From contig NZ_JAGGKP010000001.1 in NCBI RefSeq assembly GCF_017873765.1, positions 186,001-250,000 on the forward strand: a stretch of DNA of 64,000 nucleotides, given 5' to 3'. How positions within the stretch are numbered: position 1 is the first letter of the stretch; each line of letters begins with the position of its first letter. Origin of the DNA: Paenibacillus sediminis. GTDB taxonomy: Bacteria; Bacillota; Bacilli; Paenibacillales; Paenibacillaceae. The notes beneath the pieces are model-generated. The model did not search any database. It had not been told where the DNA came from and worked only from the letters and a program-made list of their open reading frames with translations. Of this stretch, positions 35,507 through 44,541 are shown piece after piece. Both the position numbers and the translations under genes were made by a program.

Positions 35507-37150
35507 ATGTATACGGCCATATATCCAAGGGTTTCTACAGGCATGCAAGCATCAGAGGGCACAAGCCTTGATGCACAAATTGAGATTTGCATGCGGAAAG
35601 CGAAAGACTTGGGAATTCCCGAATCCATGATCAAAGTTTATCGCGAAGAAGGATTCACAGGTGAAGATATCGATCGGCCCGCCATGAATGAATTCAGACA
35701 AGATGTTGCGCAAGGGCTGGTCCGTCGCTTGATTGTTACCCACCCCGACCGGTTGACCAGGGACTTGACGGATAAATTAATCCTTTGCCGTGAGCTGGAG
35801 CGGAGCAATATCGAGCTGGTGTTTGTGGACACGGAATACCGGAATACGCCGGAAGGGCAGCTTTTTTTCAACCTGATGAGTTCCATAGCACAATACGAGT
35901 TGTCTTTAATCAAGAAGCGGACGGTACGCGGAAGACTCAAAGCGGTGGAAAAAGATAAGAAGATCATGCCCATGCGTGTGGCTCCCTATGGATATGATCT
36001 TCATGAAAATACCTTGATTATCAATGCGCAGGAAGCCGAATTTGTCCAGAAGATATACCACTGGTATGTTCATGAGAACTATACGCTTCGTGAAATCGGG
36101 GATCGACTCTATGCGTTGGGGGCGGTACCCAAACGAGGGGAAAGCAGGAACTGGAGCGCCAGTTCCATTCGAAGGGTTCTTACTTCTAAGGTGTACATCG
36201 GCAAATTCTATTACAATCGTAGAGAAACCCGAAAGATTCGCGGGGAGAAAACCAAGAACGGCACACCGAAAAAAACATATGCCTTTCGCGAGGAGAAGGA
36301 TTGGATCGAGGTTACCGTGCCAAGTATCATTGACCCGTATCTGTTCGAATTAGCCCAGGTGCAGAAAGAGAAAAACATGAAACGGTCAGGGAATGTAAAG
36401 TATGAGTATTTGTTAAAATCCATGATCCGGTGTGGGCATTGCGGCAGAATGTGGCAAGCAACTACTTATACAGGCCGAGTAAATAAAGAAACGGGAGAAA
36501 AGATCCGTTATACCTGCTACAGGTGTCCGAACCTATTCCCGAAGAAGTACGGTGAAGGAGTTGAGAAGTGCCTGACTCAAACGTTACGCGCCGATATGCT
36601 GGACCATTACGTCTGGAAGCTGATCTTGGAGACATTGTCGGATCCCGATGATTATATGGAAAGACTGCAAAGCAAATCGAATGAGATTAACCTGGAACTT
36701 CAATCCGCCGCGGACCATATCAAACGTCAGCTGGAGCAGAAGGAGAAGGAAAAGGAAAAAATCAAAATCATGTTCAAGCGGGAGGTCATTGATGAGCAGG
36801 AGATGCTTGCCGAAATGCAAAAGATTAATGCCGGACTAAAGTCGTTGGAGCAAGAGCTTGCCGGGTACGAAAAGCAGTTGTCAGAACAAGCGGAGAAGGA
36901 AATATCGGCCAATCGGATTGCCGAGGTCTCCAAGGCTGTCCGAAACTTTATCGAGAGCGCCGGCGACGAGCTTACCCTTGAGGAGAAGCGACATATCCTG
37001 GAGACCCTGGTTGATGAAGTTATTATTCGCTACGACGGGAACGAAGTACAGATTACTGCAGTCGGAGCACTAGATGAGTTAAAACGCCAACAATTTATTC
37101 AGCATGAGGATGACATCGGTTCGTGTTCACAACCTCAAGAAATTCGATAA
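35507..37150 (+). CDS. spoIVCA: Large serine recombinase of a sigK-intervening (skin-like) element
   Basis: About 547 residues. The resolvase N-terminal domain begins [11 protein letters not shown], with the catalytic Ser at about residue 10. Then [14 protein letters not shown], the recombinase domain (about 170-280), a zinc ribbon (RCGHCGRMW ... YTCYRCPN, about 310-345) and a Lys/Glu-rich coiled coil (about 400-480). ATG 35507 matches the normal N-terminus, though the AAAGGAG is 14 nt away. The stop lies 47 nt inside the sigK 3' half, so the last residues are encoded across the attachment site. SpoIVCA-type enzymes excise the skin element to rebuild sigK in the mother cell; this neighbour relation supports that role. 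Confidence 0.85.
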   Translation: MYTAIYPRVSTGMQASEGTSLDAQIEICMRKAKDLGIPESMIKVYREEGFTGEDIDRPAMNEFRQDVAQGLVRRLIVTHPDRLTRDLTDKLILCRELERSNIELVFVDTEYRNTPEGQLFFNLMSSIAQYELSLIKKRTVRGRLKAVEKDKKIMPMRVAPYGYDLHENTLIINAQEAEFVQKIYHWYVHENYTLREIGDRLYALGAVPKRGESRNWSASSIRRVLTSKVYIGKFYYNRRETRKIRGEKTKNGTPKKTYAFREEKDWIEVTVPSIIDPYLFELAQVQKEKNMKRSGNVKYEYLLKSMIRCGHCGRMWQATTYTGRVNKETGEKIRYTCYRCPNLFPKKYGEGVEKCLTQTLRADMLDHYVWKLILETLSDPDDYMERLQSKSNEINLELQSAADHIKRQLEQKEKEKEKIKIMFKREVIDEQEMLAEMQKINAGLKSLEQELAGYEKQLSEQAEKEISANRIAEVSKAVRNFIESAGDELTLEEKRHILETLVDEVIIRYDGNEVQITAVGALDELKRQQFIQHEDDIGSCSQPQEIR

Positions 37151-37640
37151 CACAGGCGAAGACTTGGAGGACCTTATTTCCATAGGGACAATCGGACTCA
37201 TCAAAGCCATCGAGAGCTTCCAACCGAACAAAGGGACGAAGCTTGCGACTTTTGCAGCGCGCTGTATAGAAAATGAGATCCTGATGCATCTCAGATCTCT
37301 GAAGAAGACACGCAAAGACGTCTCCCTGCACGACCCAATCGGGACTGACAAAGAGGGAAATGAAATTACTCTGATCGATATCCTCGGCACGGAAACGGAT
37401 GATGTCGTTGATAAAGTACAGCTGAAAATAGAGAAGAGCAAAATTTATCAGAATCTAGACATCTTGGATGAGCGGGAGCAGGAAGTCATTAAGGGGAGAT
37501 TTGGTCTGGAGCATGGCGGGGAAGAGCGGACACAACGTGAGATTGCCCGTGAACTCGGCATTTCGCGCTCCTATGTTTCAAGAATTGAAAAGCGAGCTTT
37601 GATGAAATTGTACCATGAATTTTATAAATCCAAACGTTAG
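37104..37640 (+). CDS. sigK: Sigma-K 3' half (spoIIIC-like)
   Basis: About 165 residues of sigma-[21 protein letters not shown] (region 2), [37 protein letters not shown], then region 4 [20 protein letters not shown] and [11 protein letters not shown]. Full sigma-K is about 235 residues; the pro-sequence and the start of region 2 are absent. Sigma-K homology begins at about 37135 (KKFDN); the 10 residues before it belong to the recombinase side. The intact gene would be formed by excision of the DNA to the left. The 5' half is not in this window. Confidence 0.88.
   Translation: MRMTSVRVHNLKKFDNTGEDLEDLISIGTIGLIKAIESFQPNKGTKLATFAARCIENEILMHLRSLKKTRKDVSLHDPIGTDKEGNEITLIDILGTETDDVVDKVQLKIEKSKIYQNLDILDEREQEVIKGRFGLEHGGEERTQREIARELGISRSYVSRIEKRALMKLYHEFYKSKR
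37122..37150. other. Probable att junction of the sigK-intervening element
   Basis: The boundary where recombinase coding sequence meets sigK coding sequence. The TCAAGAAATTCGATAA stretch (about 37133-37148) is the first clear sigK-type sequence. The exact crossover dinucleotide cannot be fixed without the other end. Confidence 0.45.
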
Positions 37641-37682
37641 GACTTGGTGCCTAAAAAAACATCAAAACTCCGCTCACATTCA

Positions 37683-37711
37683 TTGAGCAAAATCCCATAT
37701 TATGGTATGAT
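37683..37711 (+). promoter_or_regulatory. Promoter of a short RNA opposing the toxin gene
   Basis: TTGAGC (37683-37688), 17-bp spacer, TATGAT (37706-37711). Points toward the hairpin-terminated RNA at 37718-37835. Confidence 0.6.
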
Positions 37712-37717
37712 AACACT

Positions 37718-37835
37718 GGTAAAGGGGGTCAGTAGACCTGACCCCCCTGCCTAACAGTCGCTTAAAGAGCGGTTGGCGTCAAACAAGAGAGAGAATAGAC
37801 CGCATACCTTTTGCCTAGGGCGGTCTATTTTCGTT
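37718..37835 (+). ncRNA. Probable type I antitoxin RNA
   Basis: About 118 nt from the promoter at 37683 to a bidirectional terminator. It contains GGGGGTCAG (37724-37732) paired with CTGACCCCC (37738-37746). Its 3' end hairpin (37794-37803 with 37820-37829) is antisense to the 3' end of the toxin mRNA. Convergent genes overlapping at the 3' ends match the txpA/ratA and bsrG/SR4 arrangement of Bacillus. Confidence 0.6.
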
Positions 37836-37908
37836 TGTCAAACGAAAGCAGTGTGACGATGAACGCCCCGAAGGTGAGCATGAGACTCAGCGCTTCATAC
37901 ACTGTCAT
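37825..37908 (-). CDS. Small hydrophobic holin-like type I toxin
   Basis: 27 residues, starting MTVYEALSLMLTFGAF and ending SFDKRK: one membrane helix with a basic tail, the pattern of the Firmicute 'putative holin-like toxin' peptides. A very strong ribosome site, GGGGGGTGA, lies 6 nt before ATG. The extended -10 promoter at 37976-37984 gives a leader of about 60 nt. The stop codon is inside the terminator hairpin. Probably membrane-damaging when unchecked by the antisense RNA. Confidence 0.8.
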   Translation of the reverse strand: MTVYEALSLMLTFGAFIVTLLSFDKRK

Positions 37909-37975
37909 ATAGCATCACCCCCCTAATAAGGAGATTAGCCGACCGCCCTATAAGCCCATTCTGTTATGCCATTCC

Positions 37976-37984
37976 ATTATACCA
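37976..37984 (-). promoter_or_regulatory. Extended -10 promoter of the toxin gene
   Basis: On the minus strand TGG-TATAAT (TATAAT at 37981-37976) with no good -35, typical of extended -10 promoters. Confidence 0.55.
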
Positions 37985-38043
37985 TATTTTTACAAATAAG
38001 TGGTTATCTAAACAGTTAATTTTATGTCTTTTTGCCTGAATAC

Positions 38044-38085
38044 AAAAATACCGATATCTCATCAAGAGATGTCGGTATTTTTATT
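38044..38085 (+). terminator. Terminator-like hairpin upstream of the truncated permease
   Basis: AAAATACCGA and ATCTC pair with GAGAT and TCGGTATTTTT around the loop ATCAA, with T and A runs on both sides, so it could act in either direction. Confidence 0.75.
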
Positions 38086-38149
38086 GTTTGAAGGGGAACT
38101 TATTTCGATTTCTTCATAAAGTTGAAGATCCTTATTTAAAGGCATTATT

Positions 38150-38713
38150 TTGCTCGCTACAAAAGGAAACAGTGTTTCTGGCTTTCCAGACAGCTATTCG
38201 GTTATAGGTAATAATTCAGTACTTGGTATACCGATTCCCGTCATTTTGTTTGGACTGGTTGCTTTGGCAGCATGGTATTTAACAAATAAAACCGTATGGG
38301 GACGGAGCGTGTATATGGCAGGCAACAACCCTGTAGCAACGCGCTTCTCCGGTATTAATACGAGAAAAGTGATCATGTATGTATACCTATTCTCGGCATT
38401 GATGGCAGCGATCGCGGCAGTGATTATGACCAGCCGTTACAACTCAGCGAAAGTTGATTTGGGCAGTTCTTACCAACTACAAAGCATCGCGGTAGCTGTT
38501 CTCGGAGGCACGAGTATTTCGGGAGGGTATGGTAAAGTCATCGGTGTTATTTTTGGTACCGCCATTTTCCAAGTTCTCTCCAGTGGTCTGAACCTGCTCG
38601 GCGTCCCAAGCATGGTCATCAACATCTTAATTGGTGTTGTACTAATCACAGTGCTTCTTATTAATTTCTTTACGGCTAACGCCAAACGAAATCCGCTTAA
38701 AAAAGCGGCTTAG
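38150..38713 (+). pseudogene. 5'-truncated sugar ABC transporter permease (RbsC/AraH family)
   Basis: Only the C-terminal 185 residues or so of a BPD_transp_2 permease (usual length about 320-340): GNSVSGFPDSYSVIGN, VWGRSVYMAGNNPVATRFSG, then three hydrophobic segments including AVAVLGGTSISGGYGKVIG. An in-frame stop lies just upstream and no start with a ribosome site is seen. The lost 150 codons and the ATPase gene are not in the window, so a deletion has cut the transporter operon. The substrate is probably a pentose, judging from araB downstream. Confidence 0.8.
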
Positions 38714-38767
38714 CCTTAGGTTTCACTACATTTATATAAATTCTATACATCATAGGAGGAGTAAAAA

Positions 38768-39637
38768 ATGAGAAAAAAAGCAGTCTCATTGTTGTTATCG
38801 TCAGTATTAATGGTAGGTATGTTAGCTGGCTGCGGAACAGCGAAGTCTACTAGCGATGCCGCAGGACAAGGAAGTAAAAATGGAAAAATTACAGTAGCTA
38901 TAGTACCTAAATTAGTTGGTATTCCTTATTTCAATGCGTCAGAGAAAGGTGCAAAACAAGCAGGTGAAGATTTAGGCGTGAATGTAATCTATACCGGACC
39001 GACTCAAGCAGACGCGGCTCAGCAAGTAAAAGTCATTGAAGATTTGATTGCTAAAAAGGTAGATGTAATCGCAGTGGCACCGAACGATGCGGATGCGCTT
39101 ACACCGGTTCTAAGGAAAGCAAAGGCTCAAGGTATCAAAGTCATGGACTGGGACACAAAAGCGGACCAATCTGTAGTTGACCTTTCCGTTCAACAAGTGG
39201 ACGATGAAGTGTACGGCCGTCACATGGCGGACCTTTTGGTGAAAGCTACTTATCAAAAAACGCTCGACTTGTTAAAAGCTAACCCTGATCTTGATGGAAT
39301 ATTGGCTTACTCAACCGTTGCTCCACTTGGTGCAGCCCAAGCGATTCAAGAAAAAGGACTTCAAAACAAAGTGTCCTTGGTCGGTGTAGCACTTCCGACT
39401 GACTCCAAGCCTTTCCTTGAAGATGGATCTTTAGACACTGCAACACTTTGGAATCCTATTAATCTAGGTTATTTGACAGTTGCGGCAGCTAAAGATTTAG
39501 CAGAAGGTAAAAAAATTGAAAATGGACAAGAAATTAAAAATATCGGTAAGGTGGAAGTGAAAGACGACGGCAAAACAATCATTCTTGGACCTCCTACGGA
39601 CTTCACGAAAGAAAATGCAAGTAATTTCGATTTTTAA
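38768..39637 (+). CDS. Sugar-binding lipoprotein of an ABC importer, with probable in-frame internal deletion
   Basis: 289 residues. Signal peptide with lipobox MLAGCG (Cys at about 22). Periplasmic-binding-protein fold of the RhaS/LsrB/RbsB type: VAIVPKLVGIPYFNASEKGA, VIEDLIAKKVDVIAVAPNDA, STVAPLGAAQAIQEKG. GGAGG 7 nt before ATG. Relatives run to about 340-350 residues. The join ADLLVK/ATYQKTLDLLKAN skips the segment that normally carries 'GG..AANLN.WI' and the following helix, about 50 residues. This removes part of the ligand cleft, so binding is probably impaired. Confidence 0.75.
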   Translation: MRKKAVSLLLSSVLMVGMLAGCGTAKSTSDAAGQGSKNGKITVAIVPKLVGIPYFNASEKGAKQAGEDLGVNVIYTGPTQADAAQQVKVIEDLIAKKVDVIAVAPNDADALTPVLRKAKAQGIKVMDWDTKADQSVVDLSVQQVDDEVYGRHMADLLVKATYQKTLDLLKANPDLDGILAYSTVAPLGAAQAIQEKGLQNKVSLVGVALPTDSKPFLEDGSLDTATLWNPINLGYLTVAAAKDLAEGKKIENGQEIKNIGKVEVKDDGKTIILGPPTDFTKENASNFDF

Positions 39638-39770
39638 ATAAAGAATGTAAGAGACTGAACAAATGTTGGAACAACTGGGGATTCGGTATCGAATCCCTGC
39701 CTTACGTTTTACTATAATATTCCGATGTTGCTCCTTAGCAATAAAAACAACTAGATTGTAGGTGAATCTT

Positions 39771-41441
39771 ATGAAATATAGCATCGGGGTTGACTTTGGA
39801 ACGCAATCGGGAAGAGCATTGCTTGTGGAAATCGAAACGGGCCGTGAAGTAGCTATGGCAGTTAAAGCATACACCCATGGCGTCATGGACGAATATCTTC
39901 CTGATGGAGTGACCAAGCTTGAGCCGGACTGGGCACTGCAGCATCCTGCGGACTATTTGGAGGTGCTGCAAGTAACGATTCCGGAAGTGCTGGCAAAATC
40001 GGGTGTGAATCCTGAAGATGTGATCGGCGTCGGTATTGATTTTACATCATGTACAATAATTCCAACGAAAGCAGATGGTACACCTTTATGCTTTTTGAAG
40101 GAATTTGAACACAATCCGCATAGCTACGTGAAATTATGGAAGCATCATGCGGCACAAGACGAAGCTAATGCTCTTAACAAATTGGCCGAACAAAATGGAG
40201 AAGCCTTCCTTGCCCGTTACGGCGGGAAAATCTCATCTGAATGGTTTCTACCTAAAGTTTGGCAGATTTTAAACGAAGCTCCCGAAATTTATAATGCGGC
40301 AGATTCTATATTGGAAGCAACAGATTGGGTCGTATCTCAGCTTGTTGGTAAAGAGAGACGAAACAGTTGTACAGCAGGCTACAAAGCAATTTGGCATAAA
40401 AAACAAGGCTATCCATCTAAATCGTTCCTAAAATTACTTGACCCGCGTTTAGAAAATTTAGTAGAAGAGAAATTAAGCACAGATATTTTCCCTATTGGGA
40501 CAAAAGCAGGAGAAATCACTGAAAAAGCTGCACGGTTAACAGGACTAAAACCAGGAACCGCTGTCGCAGTAGGAAATGTGGATGCTCATGTCTCCATGCC
40601 GGCAGTGGGAATTACAGATCCGGGAAAAATGTTGATGATTATGGGAACGTCAACCTGTCATATCGTGCTTGGCGAGTCGGAAGAAATGGTGCCTGGAATG
40701 TGCGGTGTGGTTGAAGATGGTGCCATGCCGGGTTATATGGGGTATGAAGCAGGCCAATCTTGTGTTGGCGACCATTTCGAATGGTTTATTGAAAATTGCG
40801 TTCCTATCCAATTGCAGGAAGAGGCTAAGCAAAGAGGAATCGACATTCATCAGCTGCTGACAGAAAAAGCGGGCCAATTGGCAGTCGGCCAAAGCGGACT
40901 CATCGCATTGGATTGGTGGAACGGGAATCGTTCGACACTCGTTGATGCGGATTTGACCGGGTTATTTATTGGCATGACTTTATTGACAAAACCTGAAGAA
41001 ATGTATCGTGCTTTAATTGAGGCAACAGCCTTCGGAACACGGACTATCATAGAAACATTTAGAGCAAACGGTGTACCTGTTACCGAATTGTATGCTGCTG
41101 GGGGGATTGCGGAGAAGAACGCACTTATGATGCAGATCTATGCTGACGTCTGCAATATGGAAATTCGGATTGCCGATTCTTCGCAGACACCAGCTTACGG
41201 TTCTGCTATGTTTGGTGCCGTTGCTGCAGGTAAGGAGCGTGGAGGGTTTGAATCGATCTCTGAAGCCGCCGGGGCGATTGGTAAGGTGAAGGAGCATTAT
41301 TATAAACCGATACCAGAAAACGTAGCGGTTTACGAGAAACTTTATGCAGAATACAGCAAATTGTACGATTATTTTGGCAGAGGCGAGAATAACGTAATGA
41401 AGCGTTTGAAAAATATTAAAAAAGCTGCACTTCGCAATTAA
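39771..41441 (+). CDS. araB: L-ribulokinase
   Basis: About 556 residues of the FGGY kinase family. [20 protein letters not shown] at the N-terminus, [20 protein letters not shown] (ribulokinase-specific), [14 protein letters not shown], and [20 protein letters not shown] in the second FGGY domain. ATG 39771 has AGGTGA 6 nt upstream. It phosphorylates L-ribulose in arabinose catabolism. It stands with the damaged transporter genes; araA and araD are not in the window. Confidence 0.92.
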   Translation: MKYSIGVDFGTQSGRALLVEIETGREVAMAVKAYTHGVMDEYLPDGVTKLEPDWALQHPADYLEVLQVTIPEVLAKSGVNPEDVIGVGIDFTSCTIIPTKADGTPLCFLKEFEHNPHSYVKLWKHHAAQDEANALNKLAEQNGEAFLARYGGKISSEWFLPKVWQILNEAPEIYNAADSILEATDWVVSQLVGKERRNSCTAGYKAIWHKKQGYPSKSFLKLLDPRLENLVEEKLSTDIFPIGTKAGEITEKAARLTGLKPGTAVAVGNVDAHVSMPAVGITDPGKMLMIMGTSTCHIVLGESEEMVPGMCGVVEDGAMPGYMGYEAGQSCVGDHFEWFIENCVPIQLQEEAKQRGIDIHQLLTEKAGQLAVGQSGLIALDWWNGNRSTLVDADLTGLFIGMTLLTKPEEMYRALIEATAFGTRTIIETFRANGVPVTELYAAGGIAEKNALMMQIYADVCNMEIRIADSSQTPAYGSAMFGAVAAGKERGGFESISEAAGAIGKVKEHYYKPIPENVAVYEKLYAEYSKLYDYFGRGENNVMKRLKNIKKAALRN

Positions 41442-41444
41442 AGC

Positions 41445-41482
41445 AAAAAATACCGGCATCCCTTGGGATGCCGGTATTTTTT
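41445..41482 (+). terminator. Bidirectional terminator between araB and the M42 peptidase
   Basis: AAAAAATACCGGCATCC pairs with GGGATGCCGGTATTTTTT around a 3-nt loop. The genes on both sides converge on it. Confidence 0.92.
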
Positions 41483-41491
41483 ATCTGCTTA

Positions 41492-42565
41492 TTAAGCGTT
41501 CTCAATAATCGTATTCAATGTTGTACGGTCGAGACCTGAAACAAGTTTAATGATTAGTTCTTTAGCTGCATCGTAGTCATCTGTATGAATGATGGACGAC
41601 GATGTATGAATATAGCGGGAGCAGATGCCAATCACCGCAGATGGAACGCCGATACCGCTAAGGTGTACTTGACCTGCATCTGTGCCGCCTTGGGAGACGA
41701 AGTATTGATATTTAATGTTATGGGTTTCCGCTGTATCCTGAACGTATTCAACCATACCACGGTGAGTCAGCATGGTTGGATCAAAAATGCGCAGCAGTGC
41801 GCCTTTGCCAAGTTGACCAAAAGCGTTTTTGTCGCCGGTCATATCATTTGCTGGACTTGCATCTAGAGCAAAGAAAATATCTGGCTGAATCAAATTCGCC
41901 GCTGTGCGGGCACCACGAAGTCCAAGCTCTTCTTGAACGGTAGCTCCAGAGTAAAGTATGTTAGGCAGTTTCTCCTTGTGGAGTGCTTGCAGAAGCTCAA
42001 TCGCAAGTCCAACGCCGTACCGGTTATCCCAAGCTTTCGCCATAATTTTCTTCGGGTTAGCCAGAGGTGTGAATTCGCAGATAGGTACAATTTGCTGACC
42101 AGGACGTATGCCGAAGCTTTCTGCTTCTTCACGGCTGTCTGCGCCGACATCAATGTACATCGTTTTAATGTCTACAGGTTTGCTGCGCTGAGCCTCGTCG
42201 AGCAAGTGAGTTGGAATGGAGCCTACAACGCCGAGAATAGGTTCATTTGGAGTCATAATCTGCAGTCGCTGCGCTAGTACAGCTTGACTCCACCATCCGC
42301 CGAGCGGTTGGAACCGAATCATGCCTGCATCTGTAATTCCTGTTACCATAAAACCAACTTCATCAAGGTGTCCGGCGACCATGACGCGCGGCCCTTGTTC
42401 ATCACCGCGCAGCACGCCAAAAATGCTGCCAAGACGGTCTTGCACAATCTCACTCGTATATGTAGAAATTTTGTTTTTGACCCATCCTCTAAGTCCGCGT
42501 TCGAACCCAGAGACCGATGGGAATTCCGTTAAAGTGCGAAACAGTTCCATTGTTTCTTGATTCAT
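41492..42565 (-). CDS. ysdC: M42-family glutamyl aminopeptidase (YsdC-like)
   Basis: 357 residues. Metal ligands and catalytic Glu: [60 protein letters not shown] and the C-terminal [16 protein letters not shown]. Full length and intact. Cytosolic dinuclear metallopeptidase that removes N-terminal residues from short peptides. Probably a single-gene unit. Confidence 0.9.
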   Translation of the reverse strand: MNQETMELFRTLTEFPSVSGFERGLRGWVKNKISTYTSEIVQDRLGSIFGVLRGDEQGPRVMVAGHLDEVGFMVTGITDAGMIRFQPLGGWWSQAVLAQRLQIMTPNEPILGVVGSIPTHLLDEAQRSKPVDIKTMYIDVGADSREEAESFGIRPGQQIVPICEFTPLANPKKIMAKAWDNRYGVGLAIELLQALHKEKLPNILYSGATVQEELGLRGARTAANLIQPDIFFALDASPANDMTGDKNAFGQLGKGALLRIFDPTMLTHRGMVEYVQDTAETHNIKYQYFVSQGGTDAGQVHLSGIGVPSAVIGICSRYIHTSSSIIHTDDYDAAKELIIKLVSGLDRTTLNTIIENA

Positions 42566-42796
42566 ACTTCACTTCGCTCCTTTTAAATACAGCCATCACT
42601 TTAGTTTATGTATTTTTGGCTTTTAAATAATTTGTTTACATCTAGTATGAACTTTAAAAAGCCAAATGTCCACGTCTGAGAGCAAATACCTATCATACCT
42701 AAGCCTCTATAACAAGACGCATCCATTGTTAGTCAAGCACCATAACTATTTTGCAGTCATACACTGCATCAGACCTTGATGAAAGGGAGCAAAATA

Positions 42797-42874
42797 ATGG
42801 AAGAACACATTCGAGAAATGATGATCACTTTTTTGTTATTTATTCTGCTGGTTATTCTGCTTTTGATCCTTTAA
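42797..42874 (+). CDS. 25-residue hydrophobic membrane peptide
   Basis: Starts [15 protein letters not shown] and is almost wholly Leu/Ile/Val/Phe after residue 10, giving one membrane helix with a charged N-terminus. AAAGGGAGC is 7 nt before ATG 42797. It is followed by a terminator at 42895. The position just before spoVAE suggests a small sporulation or membrane peptide, but no family was recognised. Confidence 0.5.
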   Translation: MEEHIREMMITFLLFILLVILLLIL

Positions 42875-42894
42875 ACGGTCGAATACAACAAGGG

Positions 42895-42944
42895 AGCAGC
42901 CTCCTGATAAGCGTATTAACGCTAGTTAAAGAGGCTGTTTTTGA
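42895..42944 (+). terminator. Terminator after the 25-residue membrane peptide
   Basis: CAGCCTC (about 42896) pairs with GAGGCTG (about 42932), with an inner AGCG/CGCT stem, then TTTTTG. Confidence 0.7.
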
Positions 42945-43053
42945 TTTGTTAAACTTTCCAAATATAAAAAGACCAAATGTGACAAATAATGAACACAGGG
43001 AAAATTTCGCATATGATGAGTACGCGTCAGCACGAGAAAATGGAGGGAGCATA

Positions 43054-43404
43054 ATGCAGTTTGTTTGGGCATTTGTTATTGGAGGCTTAATCTGCATCGT
43101 CGGACAACTTATGCTTGATGTATTGAAATTGACTCCAGCTCACACGATGTCGACTTTAGTGGTAGTTGGTGCAATACTGGATGGATTAGGATGGTATGAT
43201 CCATTTATCGATTTTGCTGGAGCGGGAGCATCTGTACCTATTACAAGCTTTGGCAACTCACTCGTTCACGGCGCGCTTACCGAATTAAAGGAAGATGGGT
43301 ATATCGGTGCCATTACAGGGATTTTTGATTTGACGAGTGCTGGAATTAGTTCGGCGATTATCTTTTCATTTTTAGCGGCATTGGTCGTTAAGCCTAGAGG
43401 ATAA
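43054..43404 (+). CDS. spoVAE: Stage V sporulation protein AE (SpoVAEb-type)
   Basis: 116 residues with about three membrane helices: [67 protein letters not shown] precedes ATG 43054. The open frame extends upstream to 42751, but that part is not SpoVAE-like. SpoVAE belongs to the inner spore membrane channel that moves dipicolinic acid. Its usual partners spoVAC and spoVAD are not adjacent here, so the gene is isolated or a second copy. Confidence 0.88.
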   Translation: MQFVWAFVIGGLICIVGQLMLDVLKLTPAHTMSTLVVVGAILDGLGWYDPFIDFAGAGASVPITSFGNSLVHGALTELKEDGYIGAITGIFDLTSAGISSAIIFSFLAALVVKPRG

Positions 43405-43443
43405 TTTTTAATATTCGTTTTTTAAAATAAGTTATTTCAAACG

Positions 43444-43475
43444 AACCTCGAACATATAATGTTCGGGGTTTTTCT
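43444..43475 (+). terminator. Terminator after spoVAE
   Basis: AACCTCGAAC (43444-43453) pairs with GTTCGGGGTT (43461-43470), followed by TTTTTC. Confidence 0.85.
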
Positions 43476-43581
43476 TATTATAAGGAATGATTCATTGGAG
43501 TGTACTTCTGGCAGATTAATAGAGTACAATACAAATTAAGGGAAATTTAAGTTATATATGAAAATTTAGGAGGATTGGATA

Positions 43582-44538
43582 ATGCCCGTACAGAACGAAT
43601 CGATGCAAATTTTATCAAATGTACGTTCCAATTTAGAAACTTGCATTTTAGGCAAATCGACGGAAATTAGACTGCTGCTTACGGCTCTTGTGGCTGGAGG
43701 TCATGTCCTAATTGAAGACGTTCCCGGAACGGGCAAGACTCAATTAATTAAAGCATTGGCTAAATCGATCAGCGGAGAATATCGCCGCATCCAGTGCAAT
43801 CCTGATATTCTTCCTAGTGATATAACCGGCGTCTCTGTATTCCATCCGCGCGAAGAACGGTTTTTCTTTAGACCAGGTCCTGTGATGACAAATGTACTGC
43901 TTGCGGATGAAATCAACCGGGCGACGACCAAGACACAATCCGCACTGCTGGAAGTGATGGAGGAACGAAATGTAACGGTAGACGGCCAGACCTATCCTTT
44001 GCCTAAACCATTTATGCTTTGCGCCACACAAAATCCAATCGATTTCGAGGGAACTTATGTACTTCCAGAAGCACAGCTTGACCGATTTATGATGAAGCTT
44101 AGTCTTGGTTACCCGGATGCGGATACGGAGAAAACGCTGCTCACCTCTCACCAGAGCGGACAGCCAGTCGATCGACTGGAGCCTGTTACGAATATGGAGC
44201 AGATCTCAGCCATTCAAGCGGAAATACAAAATGTGTATATAGATGAGGGTGTTACGAATTATTTACTTTCAATCGTTCGCAAGACGAGGGAGCATCCTGC
44301 AATTCTGCTAGGGGCAAGTCCGCGTGCATCACTCGCTTTGATGAATGCTTCGAAAGCTTACGCATTGATTAGCGAACGAGACTATGTACTTCCAGACGAC
44401 ATCAAAACACTAGCACCTTATGTCCTTTCTCACCGTATGTTACTTCGCCCTGAAGCACGGTTAGAGAGTGCGACTGCTAAGAGTGTGCTGGAATATATTA
44501 TTCAGCATGTCAATGTCCCCATTTCTTTAGGACGATAG
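43582..44538 (+). CDS. MoxR-family AAA+ ATPase
   Basis: 318 residues. Walker A IEDVPGTGKTQLIKALAKSI (about 48), Walker B NVLLADEINRATTKTQSALL (about 107), sensor LCATQNPIDFEGTYVLPEAQ (about 150), and the C-terminal lid. GGAGG before ATG. First gene of a MoxR-DUF58-transglutaminase operon (gap 3 nt). MoxR proteins act as chaperones for the metal or membrane complex encoded by the neighbours. Confidence 0.9.
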   Translation: MPVQNESMQILSNVRSNLETCILGKSTEIRLLLTALVAGGHVLIEDVPGTGKTQLIKALAKSISGEYRRIQCNPDILPSDITGVSVFHPREERFFFRPGPVMTNVLLADEINRATTKTQSALLEVMEERNVTVDGQTYPLPKPFMLCATQNPIDFEGTYVLPEAQLDRFMMKLSLGYPDADTEKTLLTSHQSGQPVDRLEPVTNMEQISAIQAEIQNVYIDEGVTNYLLSIVRKTREHPAILLGASPRASLALMNASKAYALISERDYVLPDDIKTLAPYVLSHRMLLRPEARLESATAKSVLEYIIQHVNVPISLGR

Positions 44539-44541
44539 TAT

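Noticed and set aside
42751-43053. Upstream extension of the spoVAE frame
   Set aside because: SpoVAE homology starts at 43054, which has its own GGAGGGAGC site; the upstream part crosses a terminator.
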